From Candidatus Thorarchaeota archaeon (GTDB lineage Archaea; Asgardarchaeota; Thorarchaeia; Thorarchaeales; Thorarchaeaceae), in contig JAHQWZ010000128.1 of the NCBI GenBank assembly GCA_029856425.1, forward strand, positions 1-5,920: DNA of 5,920 bases, given 5' to 3'. The notes beneath the pieces are model-generated. The model saw nothing but the letters and a program-made list of their open reading frames with translations, was not told the origin of the DNA and did no database searches. A program made the translations under genes and the position numbers. Below are positions 1 through 5,920 of this stretch, one piece after another (position 1 is the stretch's first letter; every line of letters starts with the position of its first letter).

Positions 1-441
1 CGATTTGGTACGTGGATTCCTTCGTTGCGGTTTTTGTCCTGTGAAGGGCCTGCTCATATCAACGGACTCATTCACAATATCAACTAGCTTAGTACTCTCA
101 ACGAATTCACCTAGCCGGCTCCGATGAATGTACATGCACTCATCATACTCAATAACGTAGCCTTTAGTTAATAGATACGTATGACCCTCCTGAAGCGAGT
201 CCACATCATCATTCCAAATTGTTATGTTGATTATGGCAGTTGAATCACCGACTACTGCGTTCTGTACAAGATGTCTTCTATTAGTTTTCTTTGACCTTAT
301 TTGTCTAGCCTGATCCAACGAAACTACTTTCAGGAGTAATGCCACAGAATTGCATTCAGGAGTCAATTCTGCAATACTCGTCAACTCAAGATCCGATTCT
401 TTATCATCTGGTGTTCGTGTATCAGAAACCATTTCCATCAT
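1..441 (-). CDS. SOSS-B/hSSB1-like single OB-fold ssDNA-binding protein (3' end beyond window)
   Basis: This open frame runs from ATG at 441-439 to the left edge with no stop, giving 147 residues. It reads as one OB fold, about residues 20-130. Visible matches to human SSB1 (SOSS-B) are 'INITIWNDD' against 'INISVWDD', 'LTKGYVIEY' against 'LTKGYASVF', the later 'RSRLGEF' stretch, and 'VDMSRPF' where hSSB1 has 'PNFSEPNP'. W76, Y95 and Y99 align with the hSSB1 ssDNA-stacking residues W55, Y74 and F78; the Y85 position appears to be His106. The family binds single-stranded DNA in replication and repair. After the fold the chain turns basic and proline/glutamine-rich (residues 135-147), a typical start of a flexible tail. 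Starts at 438 or 432 are also in frame; the frame is open upstream only to a TAG at 472-474. No clear Shine-Dalgarno precedes 441, so the transcript may be leaderless. Family assignment is strong; the exact start is less sure. Confidence 0.85.
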   Translation of the reverse strand, partial: MMEMVSDTRTPDDKESDLELTSIAELTPECNSVALLLKVVSLDQARQIRSKKTNRRHLVQNAVVGDSTAIINITIWNDDVDSLQEGHTYLLTKGYVIEYDECMYIHRSRLGEFVESTKLVDIVNESVDMSRPFTGQKPQRRNPRTKS

Positions 442-585
442 CTCTAGGTTAGATGGTGGATGTCTAAAGAACTACTACAAGAATCAGGACTCTCCATTCG
501 GAAACCTGTCAAATCCTATCCATTCATAAGTCAGTTTTGCTATAGCACATAATCGAGAGAGGAGAAACCCAAGGAAGAGCGGTTA
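442..585. promoter_or_regulatory. Divergent intergenic region with putative promoters
   Basis: These 144 bases separate the minus-strand OB-fold gene from the plus-strand receiver gene, so promoters for both should lie here. On the plus strand TGCTATAGCA (538-547) is a perfect 10-bp palindrome holding a TATA-like core. A start about 26 bases downstream would fall near 569 and leave a leader of roughly 17 bases that includes the AAGGAAG at 571-577. On the minus strand a CTTTAGA-like element near 464-471 lies about 27 bases before the ATG at 441, which would suit a leaderless transcript; ACTTATGA near 524-531 is an alternative. These boxes are weak matches and are inferred from spacing only. 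No RNA gene or ORF is seen. Confidence 0.35.
571..577 (+). promoter_or_regulatory. Shine-Dalgarno-like site for the receiver gene
   Basis: AAGGAAG lies 8 bases before the GTG at 586. It supports that GTG as the start. The frame is closed by TAA at 550-552 and contains no ATG before residue 56, which would be too late to include the acidic pocket. A better AGGAG at 560-564 is 21 bases from the GTG, which is too far. Confidence 0.5.
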
Positions 586-981
586 GTGACAACTACTATA
601 CTCGTTGTTGATGATGAGCCCGAAATAGTAAACATCATCGCTGAATACCTTCGCAGATACATAGATGATCTAGAGGTGGTTTCTGCACTTGATGGCGAGG
701 CAGCCCTGGAGAAGATTTCAGAACTGAAGAAACAGGGCAGACTTCCCCAAATGACCCTAATGGACCTCAAAATGCCTGTTATGGATGGAATCAGTTGTAC
801 TGAGAAACTAACAGAGCAGGGCGTTGAGAATGTGCATATCCTCACCGCCTATGTAGATCGAGATCTCATAAGCAAGGCGGTTGCTGTTGGAGCGAAGGGG
901 CTTCTCATGAAGAGCGAAGGCCTTCGAACAGTTGCGGCGAAAGTTGCTGAAATGATTCGCCTGATGAGACCACCTTCTTGA
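586..981 (+). CDS. Stand-alone CheY-like response regulator receiver protein
   Basis: A 131-residue protein that is essentially one receiver domain, with no room for a DNA-binding or enzymatic output domain. 'ILVVDDEPE' at the N-terminus supplies the acidic metal pocket (D9, D10). D60 in 'TLMDLKMPVMDG' is the expected phosphoacceptor, T87 in 'ILTAY' is the conserved Thr, and K109 in 'GLLMKS' is the conserved Lys. The key catalytic set is therefore intact and the domain should accept phosphate from a histidine kinase or phosphotransfer partner, acting in the cytoplasm by protein-protein contact. Departures from the textbook pattern are Ser rather than Pro after K109 and Leu107 at the usual Tyr/Phe switch position. 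No kinase is encoded in the window, so it is an orphan here. The next gene starts 93 bases downstream on the same strand and could be co-transcribed, though the gap is long enough for its own promoter. The start is GTG. Confidence 0.93.
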   Translation: MTTTILVVDDEPEIVNIIAEYLRRYIDDLEVVSALDGEAALEKISELKKQGRLPQMTLMDLKMPVMDGISCTEKLTEQGVENVHILTAYVDRDLISKAVAVGAKGLLMKSEGLRTVAAKVAEMIRLMRPPS

Positions 982-1058
982 TATCTCTTTCAACAGTGCA
1001 TCAATCTGCATAATCCTTTTGTGCTCAAACCTGAGTAGTACTCATCCCGCGAGTAACT

Positions 1059-1065
1059 AGGTGAT
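1059..1065 (+). promoter_or_regulatory. Shine-Dalgarno site AGGTGAT
   Basis: AGGTGAT is complementary to the conserved 3' end of archaeal 16S rRNA and lies 9 bases before the ATG at 1075. It fixes the start of the 515-residue membrane protein. This is the clearest ribosome binding site in the window. Confidence 0.75.
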
Positions 1066-1074
1066 GATCTTAAT

Positions 1075-2622
1075 ATGCCTCGCTTCCGCCGAAGAAGACT
1101 ACTGGTTGGCTTTCTAGCCATTTGTGGAATTGCTATTCTCGCAGGCACTGTGCTTGCTTCAGCTCAAGAACCTCCTGAGGGTTGGTTCGGAGACAATGAG
1201 CACCTGCATGCGCGAATTCTAATTAATGGACTCAGTATAACCGAAGCAAATGAAACACAGGCAATACCAATGAGCCTTGATGCCGATACGACCATCTACA
1301 TAGAAATCGATATCATAGGAACACAAGGTATACATCATCTGAAGGGTGGAATAGGGTTTTGGTATCAGAGCATCAAGGTGTTTGAAATCGGGATTGCTCA
1401 AGCAAATCTAGAATCTCTCATGCAGCCTGATGACGCTATACCTCCAGTTTCAGGGAGTTTTGCTTTAGGCGATTCTCTATCAACTGAATTTGCAGGAATC
1501 TCGATTGATGTTATCACTGGGAAATTCGAAGCCTCAGTGAGTCTTTACTATCTATTGGAGGGAGAGGTGGATGGTGTTGATACTCCACACTCAATTGAGC
1601 AGAGATTCTTCCTTACACTTCCTCCATCATCTGCAATAGATGCAATTACTTCGGTAGCTGGCATCGCAACAACAATCGCAACCGGAGGTGCCATACTGGG
1701 CGTAGGCCGGGGATTCAGCTCATTGCTAGAGGGCATTCAAACCGCGCACAAAATCAGGTCCATCCAGAAGAAAGCTGGGGAGATAAGATCCCTCCCGAAT
1801 CTCACTGTGCTTGGTGCATTACCTGCATTATTCTCACTTCTTGCACTTCAAGTCAAAATCAAGAAGAAGAAAGCATCAGAGGATGAGATTAGAGCATACG
1901 AGGGAGCAGAAGGTGGAGTCAGTGAATATCGAATTCGACAGCGTGCAAGGGAAATTGCACCTGAAGCCTGGGTTCGGGATAAATGTCCAAATTGCAAAGC
2001 TAAGTGGCCTCAAGATGCAGATACCTGCAAGAAGTGTAAGATTGACATAGATGATGCTGAGAGGAAATATGCTGATCTTATCGCATCCAAGGTGCCAATA
2101 GCCCTGCAGGTAATGGGGAAGAAGAAATCGCTCTCAATCAGGAAGCTTGCCAAGAAGACCAAATCAAATGAATATAATGCCGGAGTCTTGGGTGCCGCAT
2201 TGGTAGATTCAGAGGTCACAGAGATTCAGAAGATTGAAACTCCAGTTCGAAGCTTTGTCATGAACATTGGTGGACTGGCTTTCCTTGTGCTAACTTGGCA
2301 AACGCTTCTGGGCGGCGCAGCGAGTAGTTTTCAGACAACCCTCACTGTTGTAGGAGCTGCACTTTCACTTGCGGTAATAGTCGCGCTCTACATCAGTAGG
2401 AGGTCTCAGATTCAACAGCTGAGAGTCACCCTTGATGAACAGGAAATCCCAATTGTTGAAGAAGTAGAAGCCGAAGCCAAGGTTGAGCCTCTAGAAGAGG
2501 AAGCTAGGACTGCCTCCGGAGAAAAGGAGTTAGTGGCTGAGAAAGATTCTGACGGCGAGGAAGAAGATCTCGAAACTGAGATTGATGAAGAATCCGTCGA
2601 ATCCGCTGATGAAGAGTACTAA
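1075..2622 (+). CDS. Membrane protein with secreted ectodomain, zinc ribbon, possible HTH and acidic tail
   Basis: I do not recognise this 515-residue protein as a named family. Residues 1-30 form a signal peptide: a basic run of Arg, a hydrophobic core, and cleavage plausible after 'ASA'. Residues 31-185 are beta-rich, cysteine-free and probably extracellular, with one sequon at N59. Hydrophobic segments lie at about 188-210 and 241-260, the second followed by KIKKKK. C304, C307, C318 and C321 form a CxxC-x10-CxxC zinc ribbon; they are the only cysteines outside the signal peptide. Residues 340-385, with 'SIRKLAKKTKS', look like a small helix-turn-helix, but this is uncertain. A transmembrane hairpin follows at about 394-412 and 420-440, ending in SRR. 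The last 65 residues have about 29 Asp/Glu against 4 Lys/Arg and are probably disordered and cytoplasmic. The architecture suggests a surface sensor or scaffold linking an outside domain to cytoplasmic partners; that role is inference. It lies downstream of the receiver gene and converges on the giant surface protein. Confidence 0.85.
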   Translation: MPRFRRRRLLVGFLAICGIAILAGTVLASAQEPPEGWFGDNEHLHARILINGLSITEANETQAIPMSLDADTTIYIEIDIIGTQGIHHLKGGIGFWYQSIKVFEIGIAQANLESLMQPDDAIPPVSGSFALGDSLSTEFAGISIDVITGKFEASVSLYYLLEGEVDGVDTPHSIEQRFFLTLPPSSAIDAITSVAGIATTIATGGAILGVGRGFSSLLEGIQTAHKIRSIQKKAGEIRSLPNLTVLGALPALFSLLALQVKIKKKKASEDEIRAYEGAEGGVSEYRIRQRAREIAPEAWVRDKCPNCKAKWPQDADTCKKCKIDIDDAERKYADLIASKVPIALQVMGKKKSLSIRKLAKKTKSNEYNAGVLGAALVDSEVTEIQKIETPVRSFVMNIGGLAFLVLTWQTLLGGAASSFQTTLTVVGAALSLAVIVALYISRRSQIQQLRVTLDEQEIPIVEEVEAEAKVEPLEEEARTASGEKELVAEKDSDGEEEDLETEIDEESVESADEEY

Positions 2623-2632
2623 GAGGATAATG

Positions 2633-2662
2633 AGGAGTGATGGCATTGAAGCCATCACCCCT
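2633..2662. terminator. Hairpin between convergent genes, probable bidirectional terminator
   Basis: GTGATGGC (2637-2644) and GCCATCAC (2651-2658) are perfect inverted repeats around the 6-base loop ATTGAA. After one A-C mismatch the stem continues for three more pairs (2633-2635 with 2660-2662). It lies 10 bases after the stop of the plus-strand gene and 18 bases beyond the stop of the minus-strand gene, where a shared terminator is expected. No long T-run follows on either strand (only CTTTG on the plus strand), so it is not a classical intrinsic terminator. It may instead protect 3' ends from exonucleases. Confidence 0.55.
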
Positions 2663-2680
2663 TTGTCATCTCTCATAGCT

Positions 2681-5600
2681 CTATTCAGTAGATACTGAAC
2701 TCCTTCTAGTGGCTGCTCCAGTGACTCTGCTTAGAACCTGTATTGTCTTTGAAGCAATGAATGGAATAACAACTAAGAAGAGAACTGGCATCAGTACGAT
2801 GATCGCGAGCTGGAAGCTCTGCAGGAATTCCATTGACATAACAGTGGTTGCGCCCACCACGACTAGGAACATCAGGAATTTGAGTCGGATTGAAGAACTG
2901 AACCTGTTGATCATGGAAATCTTCTCATCTTCAACGATTCTACGGGGTGTTCCTGCCTCTTCCATTCTCATTACTTTCTTGATGCCTTTGCTGACCTCTC
3001 TATATAGATTCACAACTACAACAATGATTGAAGATACATATGCGGCGAAGATTGTGGTCATTATCGTTGGAATTGTCAAATCGCCGAAGGTGGTTGACAC
3101 TTCTATGATATATGCTCTGAACCAATCGATTCCAGTGCCATATGCTAGAATCATTACAATGACCACAGGCACAAAGACGAGATGCCAGAGTCCCAAGGCA
3201 ATCCTTCCCCGGTTCAATGCACCTTTTATGAGTACTGCAGAAACTGCGTCTCGGTAGAGCCAAAGACCATACATGAGAACTGACATTCCGAGCAGAGCCA
3301 CAGTGAGCACCAGGGCAAGACCAAGTTCTCCCTGCAAGAAGAACCAGTAAGATGCCACCAAGCCTGCACCACTGCCAAGCGCCATCAACAAGTATATCCT
3401 ATCCATCCTTTTTACTGACCTTTGAAGTCCTTCTATGGATTCATCATCGATTCGTGTTGAAGCGGAGATTCTGAAATAGACAAACATGCCAACGAGACTC
3501 AATAGGAATGATAATCCTGCACCTAAACTGATGGACTGTGTCGACATCGCGAAATCGGGCACAGCGGGATTTATTGTTACAGTTTCTGTTGTGTCAGTCG
3601 CCTGCACAAACCGACCTTCAGCTGTGATCTCTACGGTGAATTCTCCATATCCCTCAGTGGTTGGTAAGTGCATAATCATAGCTTCATAAGTCCCTATCAC
3701 ATAGGTTTCAGTAGCCTGAACAGGAGGCAAGTCCATCAAAGAAACAAACACATCCAAATCCGGAATTGGGTTGCCGTAGATGTCTTGAACAGCTATGACT
3801 ACTTCTAATGACTGACCCTGTGTGCCAGAGTCCGGGAAGAATGTGACATCAAAGACAAGCTGTCCAGTGACAATCAAGGCTCCTTCGAGTGCATCACCTG
3901 TTTCAATATCTTCATGATGGACAGAAACAGAATAATTGTATTCGCCAGGAGACCATCCAGTTGTCGATACGATTGCAGCATATACACCGGGAGTGCTCTC
4001 TTGCATGGGATATGAGAGTGCTTTCACATAGAATGTCACAGTTGCACCAGAAACAGGTCGGTCCAGCCAGTCGACAAGCGTGAGTTCCATTGTTGTCTGG
4101 CTTCCCTGTGCAACTATATCCCCTCCCAGGGATAGAATAGATGAACGCGCACTTGCGTCTGCGAATGCTCGTATAGTGAACTCTTTTGACCATGGACTTG
4201 CGTATGTCGCATTCACATAGACTGTAAATGTGTTCTCTCCCATCAAGAAATCAGCAAGGACCACAAACACAAAATCAGGCTCTCCTGTCACACGAGTCTG
4301 AGTGAATCTTGTGCCATTTATCTCGATAGTCACGGAGGTGCCTTTGAAGACAGGACCAAAAGCGTCTTTGACGAACACATTCACTTCAAAAGTGGAGCCT
4401 GCCTCAACTCTTGGAATGAAGAATACATTCGGTTGAAGATTGCCAAAAACATCAAACTCAATCTGTTGGGCGGGATTTTCAATTATGTTATCCTTAACGA
4501 CAAACAAGTCGAAAGTATGGTTTCCAATCCCTAGAATAACTGTATTATTGAACTGATAGATTCCGGGCGTTGTTTCTTCCAAGTGGAAAATCGTGACTCC
4601 ACTTCTAACAGATACAGTCGCTCCGATAACAGGTTGACCATAGGCGTCAAAAACCTCAAACGCTGCGGAAACATCATCATTTTGCTGGATGACTGTGGGG
4701 AAATCAGTAACAACGCTAAGAGTTGATGCCAATGATTGAACTTGGATGAGGTGTTCTCCAGCTCCAGTACCATTCCCGTACGGATGCGTTGCAGTAGCAT
4801 TTACAATACAAGTGCCTGCCCGCAATTGAATCTCAGCAATTTCCAAGTGATAGGATTCGTCTGCTTCAACAGCAGGGTAATCCGTGCCTCCCATAGAGAT
4901 TGTGACTGCTGCATCACTCACCCTACTTCCTAGATTGTCATGCAGCCACACTTGAATGGACATGTTTCCCCCTTGAATGACCAGTTCCGGTCCCGCAACA
5001 TTGACATAAAGATTGCTTCTTACCGTGATTGCGTTAGGGAAGGAGGCATATCTGAAGTGATAGAAATCATGATTGACAAGAACGCTAAGGTTTACCATGC
5101 CCATTGGCCAAGAGGCGTCTGTCAATGCTTCATAATGTGAATCATTGGGATTGTAGTACGAATTGAATGAGGGGGCAGCTAAGCCTTCGGGTGTCATGAA
5201 ACGGGCTTGTACATAAACAGCCGCATCACCGATAGATTCTCCATATATGTTGTGAACAGTCACATTTACCCCGAAATCACTCCCCTGGTCAACTATAGCT
5301 GGTGCGTACTCAATGCCCACCGATAAATGATAGAATAAGTCCAAGTCTCGGATTGCGCCTAAGACTGCTTTTCTAACATCAGTCACTATAGGATATGCGG
5401 CAATTTCCTGTCCTAAGCCTGGATCAACATCACCAATTGGAATTGGGACATAGACCTCTCCTACAACTGCAGTTCTGATGTCGCCATTATCTGAAATCAC
5501 GGTAAGCAGTCCGTCCTCCTTGGTGAAGAGGAGCAACTCATTGACGGGCCACCCGTTGAAATCCGTTTCAATGGCACTTAGGGGTGTTGATCCGGATACA

Positions 5601-5920
5601 TGAATGGTCCAATCAATTTCCAGAGTTGCACTTACTCTTGTTAACATTAGATCGCCACCATTCTGAAGAACCGCGAGTTCGTCTATGCCATCAAGATCTG
5701 CATCGAACGGAGCAAGGAAAGCTACATCACTATTCGCCAAAATATGCATTTCCAAGTCAACAATCGTCTGAGCTGTTCCATCGAAAAGATACAATCTGGT
5801 TTCAGGTGTTGGCCCAGTCCAAAATGTCATTCCAAATGCAAATTCCTCTCCGCCGCCAAGACTTCTTTCAAGAGTAGTTATTGAATTGGCTTGTACTACA
5901 GAAAAGCCACCAGTGGGGAT
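2681..5920 (-). CDS. Giant surface protein: propeller blades, six Ig-like domains, 7-TM module (5' end beyond window)
   Basis: The frame stays open from the right edge to the TAG at 2681-2683, giving 1079 residues. The Met at 5830-5828 is internal, because 30 clear codons precede it, so the true start is outside. Counting from the edge, residues 1-195 resemble FG-GAP/VCBS beta-propeller blades with acidic loops 'DADLDGIDE', 'DFNGWPVNE' and 'DVDPGLGQE' about 45 residues apart. Residues 202-787 hold six Ig-like domains, each with a 'D-x-YG-x-P-x-x-GA-x-V-x-V' strand motif and usually a later 'G-x-Y' motif. Seven hydrophobic helices follow at about 797-818, 841-862, 864-887, 905-928, 945-970, 1012-1030 and 1035-1057, then a basic tail. 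Charged loops fit N-out, C-in by the positive-inside rule. Eleven sequons lie in the Ig region and none in the membrane part. There is one cysteine. Such folds are used for adhesion or ligand sensing; the function here is unknown. No kinase or other catalytic domain is seen. Confidence 0.85.
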   Translation of the reverse strand: MPTGGFSVVQANSITTLERSLGGGEEFAFGMTFWTGPTPETRLYLFDGTAQTIVDLEMHILANSDVAFLAPFDADLDGIDELAVLQNGGDLMLTRVSATLEIDWTIHVSGSTPLSAIETDFNGWPVNELLLFTKEDGLLTVISDNGDIRTAVVGEVYVPIPIGDVDPGLGQEIAAYPIVTDVRKAVLGAIRDLDLFYHLSVGIEYAPAIVDQGSDFGVNVTVHNIYGESIGDAAVYVQARFMTPEGLAAPSFNSYYNPNDSHYEALTDASWPMGMVNLSVLVNHDFYHFRYASFPNAITVRSNLYVNVAGPELVIQGGNMSIQVWLHDNLGSRVSDAAVTISMGGTDYPAVEADESYHLEIAEIQLRAGTCIVNATATHPYGNGTGAGEHLIQVQSLASTLSVVTDFPTVIQQNDDVSAAFEVFDAYGQPVIGATVSVRSGVTIFHLEETTPGIYQFNNTVILGIGNHTFDLFVVKDNIIENPAQQIEFDVFGNLQPNVFFIPRVEAGSTFEVNVFVKDAFGPVFKGTSVTIEINGTRFTQTRVTGEPDFVFVVLADFLMGENTFTVYVNATYASPWSKEFTIRAFADASARSSILSLGGDIVAQGSQTTMELTLVDWLDRPVSGATVTFYVKALSYPMQESTPGVYAAIVSTTGWSPGEYNYSVSVHHEDIETGDALEGALIVTGQLVFDVTFFPDSGTQGQSLEVVIAVQDIYGNPIPDLDVFVSLMDLPPVQATETYVIGTYEAMIMHLPTTEGYGEFTVEITAEGRFVQATDTTETVTINPAVPDFAMSTQSISLGAGLSFLLSLVGMFVYFRISASTRIDDESIEGLQRSVKRMDRIYLLMALGSGAGLVASYWFFLQGELGLALVLTVALLGMSVLMYGLWLYRDAVSAVLIKGALNRGRIALGLWHLVFVPVVIVMILAYGTGIDWFRAYIIEVSTTFGDLTIPTIMTTIFAAYVSSIIVVVVNLYREVSKGIKKVMRMEEAGTPRRIVEDEKISMINRFSSSIRLKFLMFLVVVGATTVMSMEFLQSFQLAIIVLMPVLFLVVIPFIASKTIQVLSRVTGAATRRSSVSTE
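3560..5317 (-). repeat. Array of six diverged Ig-like domain repeats (protein level)
   Basis: Inside the giant surface protein the strand motif recurs as 'NIYGESIGDAAVYV', 'DNLGSRVSDAAVTI', 'DAYGQPVIGATVSV', 'DAFGPVFKGTSVTI', 'DWLDRPVSGATVTF' and 'DIYGNPIPDLDVFV'. The steps between them are 104, 97, 94, 98 and 96 residues, a normal Ig/invasin-type domain length. Approximate unit borders on the DNA are 5317-5024, 5023-4730, 4729-4445, 4444-4160, 4159-3860 and 3859-3560. The units are well diverged and no long nucleotide-level repeat is evident, so the array is old rather than a recent expansion. The fold is assigned from motif pattern, not from a profile search. Confidence 0.7.

Noticed and set aside
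540..845. A 101-codon minus-strand open frame over the receiver gene
   Set aside because: It is antisense to the receiver domain, whose motifs are clear on the plus strand, and the translation is Ser-rich and without recognisable features.
982..1074. Small RNA or tRNA gene in the gap after the receiver gene
   Set aside because: No cloverleaf, T-loop sequence or long stem is visible. Only a short imperfect palindrome and the Shine-Dalgarno site are present.
1123..1125. Possible lipoprotein lipobox at Cys17 of the 515-residue protein
   Set aside because: The residues before it (LAIC) do not match the Leu-x-Gly/Ala-Cys consensus, and the hydrophobic core continues for about 10 residues after it, so ordinary signal-peptide cleavage near residue 30 is more likely.
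2709..3257. A 182-codon plus-strand open frame opposite the membrane module of the giant surface protein
   Set aside because: It lies wholly antisense to a convincing coding region with seven regular helices. Its translation shows no domain pattern, and no Shine-Dalgarno supports its start. It is a shadow frame.
3560..5317. Recent tandem duplication or mobile-element repeat in the Ig array
   Set aside because: The units share only short protein motifs and structure. No long matching nucleotide stretches were noticed between units.
5828..5830. ATG as the start of the giant surface protein
   Set aside because: The same frame stays open for 30 more codons to the window edge with similar beta-rich content, and no signal peptide follows this Met, so it is internal.

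Overview
The window most likely comes from an archaeon. It holds a compact single-OB-fold ssDNA-binding protein of the SOSS-B/hSSB1 type, a GGTGAT-type Shine-Dalgarno ahead of one gene, and two membrane proteins with long soluble surface regions, one of them carrying many N-X-S/T sequons. Moderate base composition and a CheY-type protein beside surface proteins would fit an Asgard lineage such as Thorarchaeia. That placement is inference only, because no rRNA or universal marker is present.

Layout, left to right. (1) Positions 1-441, minus strand: the N-terminal 147 codons of an OB-fold ssDNA-binding protein, cut by the left edge. (2) Positions 442-585: a divergent intergenic region with a TATA-containing 10-bp palindrome. 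(3) Positions 586-981, plus strand: a stand-alone CheY-like receiver protein with a GTG start. (4) Positions 1075-2622, plus strand: a 515-residue secreted or membrane protein with a signal peptide, a beta-rich ectodomain, transmembrane segments, a four-cysteine zinc ribbon, a possible helix-turn-helix and a very acidic tail. (5) Positions 2633-2662: a strong hairpin between convergent genes. (6) Positions 2681-5920, minus strand: the C-terminal 1079 residues of a giant surface protein cut by the right edge. It reads as FG-GAP/VCBS-like propeller blades, six Ig-like domains and a seven-helix membrane module with a short basic cytoplasmic tail.

How the genes might work together: the receiver gene and the 515-residue gene are co-directional, 93 bp apart. 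The latter and the giant protein converge on the same hairpin. The membrane proteins look like cell-surface sensors or adhesins, and the receiver is a signalling relay, but no histidine kinase is visible and a functional link is only inferred. The most unusual items are the propeller/Ig/7-TM architecture and the surface-domain/zinc-ribbon/acidic-tail membrane protein. I recognise neither as a named family. No rRNA, tRNA, CRISPR array, insertion sequence or attachment site was seen, and no gene-free stretch exceeds about 145 bases.
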